The notes under the pieces are model-generated. The model saw nothing but the letters and a program-made list of their open reading frames with translations. It had not been told where the DNA came from and made no database searches. Made by a program: the position numbers and the translations under genes. Shown here in pieces: positions 35,216 through 47,200 of a DNA stretch of 64,000 nucleotides. Each line of letters begins with the position of its first letter. Position 1 is the first letter of the stretch. This DNA comes from Bostrychus sinensis (lineage: Eukaryota > Chordata > Actinopteri > Gobiiformes > Eleotridae): the NCBI GenBank assembly GCA_020698575.1, contig CM036245.1, positions 7,169,173 to 7,233,172 on the forward strand. Reading direction: 5' to 3'.

Positions 35216-36199
35216 ATATAACCAAGATTAAACTGGATCTGGACCAGTATTAAATCTGTGTTAAACACTGAAACCACTGATTCCCAACTGGTGGGTTAGG
35301 GCCCAAAAGTGCTCCGTCTGTTTGTTTATAAGAAGAGTAGACCTCTGATGTCTGAGCTATTTTCCAGTCATGTCGTTGTCTGTGTGTGTGTGTACTTTGA
35401 TTCTTTTCCCTTGTATCTAAAATGCTGGTAAATGTTCCCTCTGTAGCAGCGCTGAGTCCTGGTCTGAGTCCTGGTCTGAGTCCTGGTCCGAGTCTTATCA
35501 GCCCCTGTCCTCTCTCTGATAACTTCTTTAACCCTGGATCTGCTGTGGACTCACACTTTCTTTTGAACTTTATCACAAACCACAGCAGCAGCTCTGCTCC
35601 TATCAACACCAAACCACAGATTTAAGAGAAAAGAAATGCTTGAGGGATAATAATGTTTAATGTTTCCATCTCACAGCTCCAGAAATGTGAAAGTATCATA
35701 AGGGTTGAAAATAAAAAGTGCATTATAAGTATTACTGCTACTACTATTACTATACGCATTACTTACAGATTAAATATTGTGTCAAACGCTAAGAAGGCTG
35801 CAATCTGGATTCTCATTTGTGCATTTACAGTCCCACAAAAACCCATCTCATCAGGCTCTTGCTGAGTTTTTTGTGTCTTGCCCGCTGGTGGTTCGACCAA
35901 TGGTGTGGCAGTACGGCTGTGAGTGGGCGGGGTTTAGGTTTGCCGACAACAACAAGCTCTTTTAGCGATACTTATTAACAACATGGCAACACAAAAAAAA
36001 CATTGCTGCTATATTATTTTTGCTAAAATCCTTCAAAACATTTTATTAAATTGTTTCACTGTCGTAGCAGTTTGTTGTTTAGCGACCCAGCTGGTGCTTT
36101 TATCCAATCAGCTCCAAATAAGACCTTCCAGATTGATATTTTGATAAATTGTCCCAAAGAGAAGAGAACATTTTTAGAACTGAACCCGATGTTGGCCTT

Positions 36200-36560
36200 G
36201 TGTGTGGAGAAGAGTGCTGCTGTAAAAATAAAATAGGGGGGAACAACCAATAAAGTCCAATAAACACACAATAAAATTCAAAAAACAAAAACTGAGGAGC
36301 AGCAAAAATACCAAAGTAGAATCCACAAAAGGCAGAACAAGTAAAATGCAAAAATCAGACTTACACAGAACACTAACAATGAACCAACAAGGAACAAGGC
36401 AGGACACAGGGATTATATACGGAACGAGGGGAACGAGGCACAGGTGAAACACGTTGGGGCAGGGCAGGCAATCACACAGAAGGAAGTCAAACCAAAAAAC
36501 ACAAGAGGTTACTAACATTTCAGAATAAAATGCAGGAGAAACAAAACAAGCACAAGAAAA
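36200..36560 (-). mobile_element. retroelement fragment (antisense)
   Basis: In reverse it reads CACCTGTGCCTCGTTCCCCTC ... TTCCTTGTTGGTTCATTG, words common in a fish retroelement 3' region. The hydrophobic open frame here is not a gene. Confidence 0.4.
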
Positions 36561-36574
36561 GGTCACGACAAAAT

Positions 36575-36780
36575 CGAATCAAACTTTATTTGTATAGCGC
36601 CTTACAGCAGCCTAATGCTGTCCAAGTGCTTCAGAGAATGCAATTTAAACAAGACAGAGTAAAACAAGTAGCAAGAAATAACATTAAAGCACTAAAAATG
36701 CAGAGAGATGCACCAACAGAAAAAGAATTAGGTATCAAATGCCGGGCTGACTCAGTGTGTTTTTATCTGTGATCTGAAGA
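36575..36780 (-). mobile_element. L2-like LINE tail
   Basis: AAACTTTATTTGTATAGCGCC followed by CTTACAGCAGCC and CCAAGTGCTTCAGA is the reverse of the usual CAAGCGCTATATAAATAAAG tail. Confidence 0.55.
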
Positions 36781-37079
36781 CCGTTAGCTCAGTTGGGAGC
36801 AAGAACAGCAAAGGAACTATCACCCCCACTTTTTGTATCTTGACCTGGGAACCACCAGAGACCAATGTTCAGAGGAGCGCAGAGCTGTGACTGGATGAAA
36901 AATATGTAATAAAATAACTCATAATACTAAAATCGTGCCTGAGGAGAAGTAAAAAAGTGTCAAATTTACTTCAGAACTACTGCTGTTGCTGCTTTAAATA
37001 ACATTATCTTTTATATAACATGTACTCAGTAAAAGTATTTGGTTACTTCTCACATCTGACTGCACTAGCGATACAATAT

Positions 37080-37570
37080 TTCAGATCTTAGCACCAGCCG
37101 CGTTTAATTTCACTGACGTCTCCTCAGAGCCTCTGTATCCACTCGTCCCAATGCTATCGCCTTCCATACCCGAGCCGTGTCTAATTTTTTTTGGCCTCGA
37201 ACTCGTCCCATTCAGCGATATGCCACTTTACATGAGCAGTAAACACCTTTTGCCAGCCCCGTCCCGTCTCGCCTCTCCTCTGGCCCAGTATTATCTTCAC
37301 ATCACATCGTTGTACAAAAAATAAAAAAAGCCATATTACTTTACCTCTGCGGGAGGAGTCCACAGCGGAGGGGATTGTGTGTGAGGAGCAGAGGTTAAGG
37401 CGGGATGAATGGAGGCAGTCGTCGCACAATGAGCCGGGATTAGGCGGCACTAGAGCGGGCCTACGGGGCTTTAGTGGGGCGCACAATAACAGTGGCACAT
37501 GGAGATACGGCGGGACAGGCCCAGGACAGGCAGAAGGTGTTTGGGAGACGGGCGACAGTAGAATTAACAT
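37080..37570. other. repeat-poor intronic block
   Basis: Complex sequence with no recognised repeat. Possible conserved non-coding DNA, but with weak motif content. Confidence 0.2.
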
Positions 37571-38089
37571 GAAGTCAGTCTGTTTTTACTGCAAAAGAAA
37601 CAAGCACACTACAAGTTAACTGTATAAACAAATCAAATATCAAAACTAGGCCCAATATGCAAATAAAATGGATTCCTACTTTACAGATTTTATTGTCTTT
37701 ATGTACTTCATGTGTGGGTTGACTTTGAGGAGTGAGAGGACAGATTTAAGGTAGCAAAGGGAGCCCAGGTGGAGGAGGATGGGTTTAGTTTCCAGAGAGA
37801 TGTAATGCATTATTACATTTTTCCAGAGGAGTTTATGAATATTTGATCTTGTTTTCCAGTTCATGAAAGCGTTTAATGCTTTCCTTCGTCACCTGTTGGT
37901 TCTGCTGAAGTCCTTGTTGTTGTTCAGTTCTCTGTGGGATTTTTATCTTTGTCCTGTTTCTATTTTAACAACAGTAAAGTCCCTCTGACGTCCCACGTAA
38001 CGACCACATTCAGACAAACCCACTTTCTCCACAAGTCTTTGTACAACTGGCTTCTGCTGTTCTGAAATAAGCACACATTTGCTAATAAT

Positions 38090-38737
38090 TGGCGGTGTAA
38101 CGATACAGCAACTGATTTTTTTTTCCTATGATACAACTACATCGATACACATGACCTTGTATCGAATCGTATCGTTTTCCAGGAAGTGAATATCGATACA
38201 CATGAAGTATCGATTGATAATATCGGAAATATCAAAATTAGAAATTCCATCCATCTTCTTCCGCTTTATCCGGGGCCGGGTCGCGGAGGCAGCAGTCTAA
38301 GCAGGGACACCCAGACATCCCTCTCCCCGGACACTTCCTCCAGCTCCTCATGAGGAACCCCAAGGCGTTCCCAGGCCAGCCGAGAGACATAGTCCGTCCA
38401 GCGTGTCCTAGCATACAAATTAGAAATTTGTATGTTAAAATAAAACCAGATATGGCTTTTTTGAGATAAACTTTGTGTTTTTAATTAAATAAAATGTTAT
38501 ATTCAACTTTTCTTCACTCTCTGTCTGCTGGACATAATCAACCCCAGCCGCAGTGCTACATTTGAGAGTAAACTTTTATGATTTTTGGCAAAAAGTTGCT
38601 GTATTGATTATCAATAAGAAGGTGTTGAGTCGTATTGAATCGTATCGTTTCAAATTAGCCAATATCGTTTTTGAATCGTATCAAAACACTTCTAATTGAT
38701 ACATATATTGTGGCAAAAACATATTGTTACACCCCTA
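38090..38737. mobile_element. hAT-type element (GGTGTAACGATAC ends), copy 1, with 8-bp duplication
   Basis: Left TGGCGGTGTAACGATA, right TATTGTTACACCCCTA, flanked by CTAATAAT at 38082-38089 and 38738-38745. The interior is full of ATCGATACA/GTATCGAT words. It is interrupted by a LINE fragment. A second copy lies at 45326-45803. Confidence 0.88.
38253..38410 (-). mobile_element. LINE 3' fragment nested in the hAT element
   Basis: CCATCCATCTTCTTCCGC ... CGCGGAGGCAGCAGTCTAAG ... CAGCGTGTCCTAG is an RTE/Rex-type LINE tail in reverse. It is flanked by AAATTAGAAATT on both sides (38241-38252 and from about 38418). The uninterrupted hAT copy at 45480-45500 has that sequence once. Confidence 0.85.
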
Positions 38738-39419
38738 CTAATAATACACCGTATTGTGTTGTTTTATCTACAAAACAGCAACAATCCGTCATGTTTGCTT
38801 TGTATATATGTCAGTGGGCGCTGTCTAAGTCCCGCCCTTCATTTCTCTGATTGGTTACTCTGCCTGTGATTGTTCTGCCCATAGAAATGAAACCCAAACC
38901 ATGAGGTACCAGACTAACTTCTTTGTATAGAATAGGAAAAAGGGTTAGTCTGGCTGGACAGTATCTAAATGTGTAATTAAAAATGCAGAAAGTTGGATAA
39001 TTGTGTTTTTGTGAGCTGATAAAGTAGAATAAATTATAGTAAGAAGTTAAAGACCCCACCCTCTGCTCCTCCAAACTGGGAGAGCGCTAACAATGATCCC
39101 GCTGTGAGGAATTTCTCTTTCGGCTGCTGCTTCCCATTAACTTCCATTCAGAATTTGGAAGGGACGCTCTGTTCTTTAACTCTCTGCTCTTCAGTCTCAC
39201 TGCTTCTCATGCAAACTGTTGAATATTCACAGGGCGTCTCTGGTTCGCACGGAGCTCAGATATAAAAACAGACATTCACTCGATGCGTCACGTTTTTAAT
39301 ATTTTCTTCTGTTTTCTCTCAGTCCGTTGGTGTTTCTCCCCTATTTCCTATCACTCTGTCCTATTAATTATGGCTAAAAAATGGCCAAAAATCTTAAAAA
39401 TAATAATAATAACACTACA

Positions 39420-39505
39420 CAGGGCGCCTCTGTGGCTCACCAGGTCGAGCGCGTACCACATAAATGAAGCAACCTGGGTTCAGTTTGCTCGTGTCATGTC
39501 TGTCA
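39420..39505 (+). mobile_element. tRNA-derived SINE head
   Basis: GGGCGCCTCTGTGGCTCACC, GTCGAGCGCGTACC and CCTGGGTTCAGTTTG reproduce A-box and B-box order of a fish SINE. Poly-T follows at about 39520. Confidence 0.6.
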
Positions 39506-40034
39506 AGCTTTCTCTGTCATTTTTTTTTTTGTCTTGTGTATTTTATTTTATTTTTTGTCATGTGTTGATGTTTCTTCAAAAAGTGTCCATATATAATACA
39601 TTTATATTATTATAGCACAAAAACATACTTATGTTATTGTAAATACTAATTCTCTTGCATTTTTGTGTCCTAAACTCAATTTTAAGATATAAAAAATATA
39701 TACAGTAAAGAATAATCTTCCTGTCTAAGTAAAAATATTAAAGAAAATATAGAATAAAAACCATATCCAAACAGCTCCTATTGCATTACTTTATTTTACT
39801 ACATATTTTATAATAAACTCATAAAAAATAAAAACAAGTAGTAATCTCAGACTCAAAAATAAAAATAAATTTATTAAAAATAAAAAATAAGATAATCTCT
39901 CCCTATTATACATCACTATATATAATGTTAAATCAGCCAGTGAGACATTTAGCTTGTCATAGGTTTCAGTAGTACAATATTAAAAGATTGCAATTCATTT
40001 CATATTATTCTGTAAATAAAATTATTTCACGTAC

Positions 40035-40095
40035 CCCCTGCAAAGTGCTAGCGTACCCCTGGGGGTCCGCGGACCCCTGGTTGGGAAACACTGCC
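40035..40095. mobile_element. hAT-like right terminus
   Basis: GGGGTCCGCGGACCCCTGG then TTGGGAAACACTG, the complement of the CAGTGTTTCCCAACC terminus at 4803. Confidence 0.6.
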
Positions 40096-40097
40096 CT

Positions 40098-41446
40098 GAG
40101 ACGAGGGGAGACGAGGGGAGACGTGGGGAGGCGAGGGGAGACGAGGGAAGGCGAGGGGAGGCAAGGGGAGGCGAGGGGAGACGTGGGGAGACGAGGGGAG
40201 ACGAGGGGAGACGTGAGGAGACGAGGGGAGACGAGGGGAGACGTGGGGAGGCGAGGGGAGACGAGGGAAGGCGAGGGGAGGCGAGGGGAGACGTGGGGAG
40301 ACGAGGGGAGACGAGGGGAGACGTGAGGAGACGAGGGGAGACGAGGGGAGAAGAGGGTAGACGTGGGGAGACGAGGGGAGACGTGAGGAGACGAGGGAAG
40401 ACGAGGGGAGAAGAGGGGAGAAGAGGGGAGACGTGGGGAGACGTAGGGAGACGTGGGGAGGCGAGGGGAGACGAGGGGAGACGAGGGGAGACGTGAGGAG
40501 ACGAGGGGAGACTAGGGGAGACGAGGGGAGACGTGGGGAGGCGAGGGGAGACGAGGGGAGACGTGGGGAGGCGAGGGGAGACGAGGGGAGACGAGGGGAG
40601 ACGTGGGGAGACGTGGGGAGGCGAGGGGAGACGTGGGGAGGCGAGGGGAGACGAGGGGAGACGAGGGGAGACGTGAGGAGACGAGGGGAGACGTGGGGAG
40701 GCGAGGGGAGACGAGGGGAGACATGAGGAGACGAGGGGAGACGAGGGGAGACGAGGGAAGACGTGGGGAGACGTGGGGAGACGTGGGGAGGCGAGGGGAG
40801 ACGTGGGGAGGCGAGGGGAGACGAGGGGAGACGTGGGGAGGCGAGGGGAGACGAGGGGAGACGAGGGGAGACGAGGGGAGACGAGGGGAGACGTGGGGAG
40901 ACGAGGGGAGACGAGGGGAGGCGAGGGGAGACGTGGGGAGGCGAGGGGAGACGTGAGGAGACGTGAGGAGACGAGGGGAGACGAGGGAAGACGAGGGGAG
41001 ACGTGGGGAGGGGAGACGTGGGGAGGCGAGGGGAGACGAGGGGAGACGTGGGGAGGCGAGGGGAGGCGAGGGGAGACGAGGGGAGACGAGGGGAGACAAG
41101 GGGAGACGTGAGGAGACGTGAGGAGACATGAGGAGATGAGGGGAGACGAGGGGAGACGAGGGGAGACGAGGGGAGACGTGAGGAGACGTGAGGAGACGAG
41201 GGGAGACGAGGGGAGACGTGAGGAGACGTGGGGAGACGTGGGGAGACGTGGGGAGACGTGGGAAGACGAGGGGAGACGAGGGGAGGCGAGGGGAGACGTG
41301 GGGAGGCGAGGGGAGACGTGAGGAGACGTGAGGAGACGAGGGGAGACGAGGGAAGACGAGGGGAGACGAGGGGAGGCGAGGGGAGACGTGGGGAGGCGAG
41401 GGGAGACGAGAGGAGACGTGGGGAGGCGAGAGGAGGCGAGGGGAGA
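40098..41446. repeat. 1.35-kb 10-bp minisatellite (GAGACGAGGG)n
   Basis: About 135 units of GAGACGAGGG with variants GAGACGTGGG, GAGGCGAGGG and GAGACGTGAG. It begins directly beside a hAT-like terminus and ends 201 bp before the bcas3 terminal exon. The strand carrying the G runs is the bcas3 sense strand. The Gly-Glu-Thr-Arg and Ser-Pro-Arg-Leu frames are repeat artefacts. Confidence 0.97.
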
Positions 41447-41647
41447 CAACAGTCGCCTCTGCTGACAGTGGCCGGGCGTTGGGTTGGTGTGTCCCAGGCT
41501 TTAGACCGACACTTTCTCATTTTTCTTTTTACATCTGTGTCTCTTCTCGATAAAACCTTTGGAGCCTCGCGTCACTTCGCTCTCTCCCGTGTCCCGCAGA
41601 TGTAACCTGACCTTCTGTCCTAACCCTCTCCTCTCTCTCCTCCACAG

Positions 41648-41796
41648 AGCTGCAGAGGGAGGGCAGCATCGAGACTCTGAGCAACAGCTCGGGCTCCACC
41701 AGCGGCTCCATCCCGCGAAACTTCGAGGGTTACCGCTCCCCGTTACCCACCAACGACAGCCAGCCCCTCAGCCTGTTCCCCACCAACTTCCCCTGA
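41648..41796 (+). CDS. bcas3: bcas3 terminal coding exon (C-terminus of BCAS3)
   Basis: Last coding exon of BCAS3 (rudhira), a WD40-propeller/BCAS3-domain protein tied to cytoskeleton-dependent cell migration and phagophore binding in autophagy. A pyrimidine tract ending in AG at 41646-41647 precedes it. The first two bases (ag) finish a split codon, then 48 codons run to TGA at 41794-41796. The peptide begins LQREGSIETLSNSSG, continues with SGSIPRNFEGYRSPLPTN and ends LSLFPTNFP, which I recognise as the conserved serine-rich BCAS3 tail. The WD40 and BCAS3 domains lie upstream, outside the window. The exon is only 200 bp downstream of a 1.35-kb minisatellite and about 19 kb upstream of tbx2b on the same strand, matching the vertebrate BCAS3-TBX2 order. 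The frame is unambiguous, since other frames give no family match. The penultimate exon was not found. Confidence 0.93.
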
Positions 41797-42010
41797 GAGC
41801 GAGAGAGAGACAACCATCATCCTCTGCTGTCCCGCCATCACTGAAGGTCACCCCCAAAAACAGCAGAGCACCGTAGACCTGTGTGTGTTAGAACTACGTT
41901 AGGCAGTAGAACATGGACCAATGGATCTGTGGCAGAGGTCGAGGCTGGCTCCAGGACGTTAGGCTCTCATTGGCCACCGTAAAAAATAAAAAAACACAAC
42001 AGGAACAGTT
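41797..42010 (+). other. bcas3: bcas3 3' UTR (end uncertain)
   Basis: Sequence directly after the bcas3 stop codon. The first AATAAA hexamer is at 41985-41990, within an A-rich run, so a short 3' UTR ending near 42010 is plausible. Later hexamers (for example near 42575) could extend it. The end is inferred and was not seen directly. Confidence 0.45.
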
Positions 42011-43480
42011 ATTCTAATTACACAGAATCATGTCGGACCAATCGTAGATGTTTATCTAACATGGGGCGGGTTTTATGAGATAATCTGAAGAGAAAGAAAG
42101 GCTGATGAAGATTACTTTGTGCTGAGGTTTTATACAAAATCTTAGACATAAATACATAGACGCCACCTTGCTCTGTTGCTTTTGTAAATTAAAAAGTTAT
42201 ATTCTTGCTAAAAGTCTTCCACGAGTTTTCTGACAACTGAATAGTTTTTTTTTTTAACTCACAGATATCATTATGAAACTTTTCCTGTAGATCTCTGACA
42301 TAAATATTGGACAAAATGTATTGCAAGTTAGTTTTCATCTGAAAATTTGGCATTATAGGACAAAAAATTTCCACATTTCTAAACACAAAATCTTTATATT
42401 GGACAGAGGGTTGAAATTTTTTATTCATTTTGTCAACATGTTCCATAAAAAGGCTTTTACAGAGGGGATTATGGATCTGATTTTATATTCCAGTAATAAT
42501 CCAGCCTATAAAAACATAAATTTGCCTTGTTGTTAGGAGTAAAATGACCAAAATATCAGGCTAGGAATTACATATCAATAAATTCTTCTAGACTGGAAAT
42601 TGTGCTGTTTAGGAGCTACTGAAGTGGAGATTTCTGACTCCGACTTATTTTGAGAGAATTTATATTTCCAATAGAAATCTATGGATACAAGTGAGATAAT
42701 GTAATGTAATGTTAAAGGAGCAAACTGGACCAAAACCTTAACATTGAATAAAATGTGTTTTCCCTTTAGTGTCTCCCATTAAAAATAGGATTTGTGGTGA
42801 CTGATTGATGGATTATTGTGGTCCGCCACATTTCAGTTTCTCCTGTCCAGCAAAACAAACAGACTAGTAATATTTTATTTATCCTTCAGCTTACATCCTA
42901 ATGCTAATTACTGTACTAAATAAAATGTGTTATATTTGACTCGATTCACTCAGTAATGATTTGTAACCAGGCTCTGATGTTAGTCACATGTAGTCAAGTG
43001 GTGACAGCGACCAAAACATTATTCATAATTTGCAATATTTGGTCACTAATTGCTACAGGAAGAACTACCTACGCGGCCTCTAGGTTTTTATGTCTATGCA
43101 CAAAATTCCTTCATTCAGTAGATTTTCATATTCGGAAATTAAAATTTTATTCATTCAGATTACTAACTACTACTGACTTAACCAGAGCTTATGATTGGTT
43201 GTGGTATGGGCTTTTGGGAGGCACATTTTTCTGAATTTGTTGTGCATCATCAGGTCAAAAGTCAAAGTGAAAAGACTTAAACAGAAAAGATACAAAGACG
43301 ACTGACTTTTTTATCATTTAGTATTCAGTATTTAGTCCCACGGGTAAACACCCAGAGCACATTCATCTTAACAGAGGCAAGTTTAGTCTGCTATTTTAAT
43401 AACTCGTAGTATTTCATGTTAACAAAATACAACTTTAGGCAGGACAGAAATTTAAATCAGACCTGAAAAATTGCTTATAA
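42011..43480. other. intergenic DNA downstream of bcas3, nothing recognised
   Basis: AT-rich, no gene or repeat recognised. It could partly be an extended bcas3 3' UTR. Confidence 0.35.
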
Positions 43481-43503
43481 TAATAATAATAATAATAATA
43501 ACT
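43481..43503. repeat. (AAT)n microsatellite
   Basis: About seven perfect AAT units. Confidence 0.9.
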
Positions 43504-44074
43504 AGTGAGCTTTATTCCATTGTTCCACTGTTGAGCTTAATTTGAGAAAACTTTTCCAGCCTTTTATTGCCCCCGTCCCCTATTTGTTTGAGATGTGTTG
43601 CTGCCATCCACATCAAAAGCACTTACAAACATTGCTCTATTGCACAATAAAAAAAGATTGCATTGAAATAAACGTCTTAAATCCATAAATGTACAGTATA
43701 TCCCCCTTAAATCCTGCCTTTCCACAACTTTTAACGAATCTCTGTGATAAATTGTCTGTTTTGAAGAACTATTGACCAAAACTTACTTCCTGTCTCTATT
43801 GAAAAGTGTAACTATCGTCTTACCTTTGCCCTTATAAGGATGTGATAATCAGATAATGTTGAATGTGAGGTGGAAGTGGAAATGCACGAGTGTCTGAGGA
43901 GGTTTTTAAAGGTGTAAAGTCTAAATGAGCAGGTCCGGAGAGGCTTGTGTCCGTGTTGTGTGATCCAGAGTCGTCTGTTGTTAAATAACGTTACGTTTGT
44001 TTTAAGAGTTCAAATAAAAAGCATTGTTAAAACTCAAGAGAATGTCTGTGTTTTTACTACTGAGCATGCTAATC

Positions 44075-44745
44075 CAGACCAAGACCAGAGTGAACTGAGA
44101 CCAAGACAAGCCCGAGACTTTTTGGGGTTCTGGACCGAGTCAAGACCAAGACCAAACCCTGGGAACTAATGATAAAATTAAGGAGAACCCTATTGATAGT
44201 TTTAGTGATTTAATGCCAAAAAAACAAAACAAAAAAACAGATGACTTTCCTGTTTCTAATGCTGAAAACAAATTACTTTAAAATTATAAAGTCTAATGTA
44301 GTTTCTAATAGTGTTAGGTAAAAAAAAAACATTTAACTCAGAGGCCACCACTTCTGAAACAAGACCAAGTAAAACTGGATCCAAGACCAAGCGTTTTAAG
44401 GACAGAGTCAAGATCGAGTCCAAGGCAAACTGAGACCAGGTCGAGACCAAACCTGTGAACTAACACTGAACTCAAGTTTTCAAAAAGTGGTTCAAAAACA
44501 TTATTGATTATTTTAATGATTTAATGCAACAGACTCCACAAAAAAACCGAACAGTTCATTTTCCTGATTCTTCTGATGCTGAAAACCAATTACTTTAAAA
44601 CGATGACGGATAGAATTTTCTAATAGTGTTTGGTTAAAAAAAAGAAAATAAACATTTCAGAGACCTCCACACTCAAGGTGAGACTGAGTAAAATTCAATC
44701 AAGACCAAAACCAAGACTAAAACTGAGCTGAGACCAAGAAAACTG
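44075..44745. mobile_element. GAGACCAAGAC-type MITE, copies 3 and 4
   Basis: AGACCAAGACCAGAGTGAAC at the left, GAGCTGAGACCAAGAAAAC at the right, and internal GAGACCAGG near 44430, suggesting two adjacent or nested copies. It shares ATGCAACAGACTCCACA with copy 1. Confidence 0.6.
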
Positions 44746-45100
44746 TCACTAGCATCCAGAATGTTTATCCTTTAGCTTCCATGCTAATGTATGTGCTAAC
44801 TAACTTGTCATCAGTCAGGTATTGTGCCTGTTGCTCATTTTGACAGAGTTCCTTCATTTTTTTGTCTAGTTTGGTTTGATGTCGTCCTTTGCTTTCATCG
44901 AACCACAGCCTTGAGTCGCACTAAGCTCCGAGTCCTAGGCCTGGTTCTCGGCTGGAAAACGATGCCCTGTCCAGCGAGGGGAGTGTTATTTCACTTCTCG
45001 TCTACTGCTGCTTCGCTTTAGCCATGATCTGAGACATGCTGTAGATCGTTTTAGGCAATGGATTGAACTAGAAGTGGTTCTTGCCAAAACAATACCACAG
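44746..45100. other. intergenic DNA, nothing recognised
   Basis: No gene or repeat recognised. Confidence 0.3.
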
Positions 45101-45107
45101 CTTCTAG

Positions 45108-45175
45108 ACTTAGACTCCACCAGACTTTATTGATCCACCAGGGAAAGTACCTGGTCACAGTAGCTCAGTTTTTAC
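45108..45175 (-). mobile_element. LINE tail word (ACTTTATTGATCCACCAGGGAAA)
   Basis: ACTTTATTGATCCACCAGGG resembles the reversed 3' end of a common fish retroelement. Confidence 0.4.
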
Positions 45176-45325
45176 AAAAAACACTACTAAAAGGTAAAAC
45201 AGGTATAGAATAGTGATTTAATGAATAAAATGCAACACAAGAGATAAAAAAATACAAAATTTGCATATTTTCAAATCAACTGATCAATAAGAATAAAGGT
45301 TAAAATATAATAATGAGCAAATATT

Positions 45326-45803
45326 AAGGGTGTAACGATACAGTAACTGTATCAATGTATCATTTTTTTTCCTACGATACAACTACATCGATACACATGA
45401 CCTTGAATTGAATCGTATCGTTTTCTAGGAAGTGAATATCGATACACATGAAGTATCGATTGATAATATTGGAAATACCGAAATTAGAAATTTGTATGTT
45501 AAAATAAAACCAGATATGGCTTTTTGGAGATAAATTTTGTGTTTTTAATTAAATAAAATGTTGTATTTAACTTTTCTTCACTCTCTGTCTGCTGGACATA
45601 ATCAACCCCGGCCGCGGTGCTGCATTTGAGAGTAAACTTTTATGATTTTTGGCAAAAAGTTGCTGCATCGATTATCGATACGAAGGTGTTAAATTGTATC
45701 GAATCGTATTGTTCCAAATTAGCAAATATCATTCTTGACTTGCATCAAAACACTTCTAATCGATACATATCGTATCGTTGCAGAAACGTATCGTTACAGC
45801 CCT
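45326..45803. mobile_element. hAT-type element (GGTGTAACGATAC ends), copy 2
   Basis: Left TAAGGGTGTAACGATAC, right GTATCGTTACAGCCCTG. Interior nearly identical to 38090-38737 without the LINE insertion. No clear 8-bp duplication. Confidence 0.8.
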
Positions 45804-46090
45804 GGTGCAGATACAGTACATACAAGCAGGTGGGTAAGGAGAGGGCAGTGCGAGGATATGGCTGAGCTTTAATATGAATAATAAATAATGAATGATACAA
45901 GGTTATCTCTTACAGAATGGTGAGTTTCTACGACGACACAAATGCATTTTTGATTTAGTCAGGTTTAGAAAATAAAATAACATTACAGGGAAATGTTTCA
46001 TGTTTAATTTACTTTTCAATGTTAACTGTATTTGGAAGACTAACATACTGTCTTTTGTTGTTAAATTTTGGTATTGTTAACTTTATGCAG

Positions 46091-46114
46091 GTTTTTTTTT
46101 TTTTTTTTTTTTTT
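46091..46114. repeat. poly(T) run
   Basis: About 24 uninterrupted T. Confidence 0.9.
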
Positions 46115-46749
46115 GTACAGGCCACTACCAGACATAGATATATAAAACTAGACATATAAAATTGTGTGTGTTATTTCTTTGAATGACCCAGGTCTTAGTG
46201 AGTTCTGTGACTGTGTGTTCAAAGCAGAGATAAAACCTTTCGGGACAGGGCCGGGGGAAAGCGCCTCCTCCGAAATCCTGAGAGGGCCATGTAGTAACTC
46301 ATTAACACCAGCTTTTATCATCAGCAAAGACTCATAAAGTTAAATCCAATCCAAATTTATGGACGACCCAGACCTTTTCTACTCACCACAGAACAAAAGA
46401 GAACGGCTTTTAGTGTTTTTTGTCTCCTCTCGTCCTGTCCACAAAATCATCTGCAAAATTCAACTCAATTTGAACAATTTCTGTAACAATAAATTCAAGT
46501 TTTATTATTTCTGCTTCGTTTCATCTCCTCACCATTTCAGGATGTGAAAATAAAAACATCTTTGTCGAGTTACAGTGAAGCGCATCGAGCTAAGAGACGT
46601 TTTAATAAAAATAATTTAATGAACAACTCAGTAAGTGCCAAAACATTGTATTTATTTAATTAGAGCCGAGTGGTTTCACAATCAGGGTAAGTACTTTAAA
46701 GTAAGTTGAGAAATAAACAATTATTTTTACTTTTTGATGGAAAAATATT

Positions 46750-46875
46750 AAGTGGTAGTAATAGTAGCATAGTGGTAATAGTAGTGATAATGGTAGTAAC
46801 AGCAGTAGAAGAAGTTGTAATAGGAGTAGAAGAAGTAGTAAAAGTAATAGTAGTGGTAGCATAATAATTAGTAGT
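46750..46875. repeat. degenerate (TAG/TAA)n triplet repeat
   Basis: GGTAGTAATAGTAGC, AATAGTAGTGATAATGG and AGAAGTAGTAAAAG words over about 125 bp. Confidence 0.8.
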
Positions 46876-47200
46876 GTCCACTAAACTTAACGTTAAATAC
46901 TTTTGTACTTTTGAAGTATCAGTAGTTTTAGTTGAGTACAGGTTTTAGTTACAGCTCTGTGTTTTATAGTCAGTTACAAATAGAAACCAGATAATGCATG
47001 TGTGCAGTAAAACTCAGAGTTTACCCAGAATCCTTAGCAGGACTCATTGATAAAGTGGAAATGTGCAGCAGCTGTGTCTGAGTTTGGGAAGCTCCTCTCT
47101 TTAAGAAACACAGACAGAAAATGTGACCTGCAGCCACTCAGAGGAGAACACAGAGACTGTTCATGAAAAGAAGAAGCACATTCAGGGATCCACAGGAAAA

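Noticed and set aside
36174..36566. Hydrophobic minus-strand frame of 130 codons, membrane-protein-like
   Set aside because: The DNA resembles a fish retroelement 3' region, and T-rich antisense DNA gives hydrophobic peptides by composition.
39988..41605. Long Gly-Glu-Thr-Arg and Ser-Pro-Arg-Leu frames on both strands
   Set aside because: Produced by the 10-bp minisatellite. Frames drift with unit phase. The real coding sequence nearby is only the bcas3 exon at 41648-41796.
41559..41876. Plus-strand frame of 105 codons overlapping the bcas3 exon
   Set aside because: It is in a different frame from the conserved BCAS3 C-terminus and reads through the splice acceptor.
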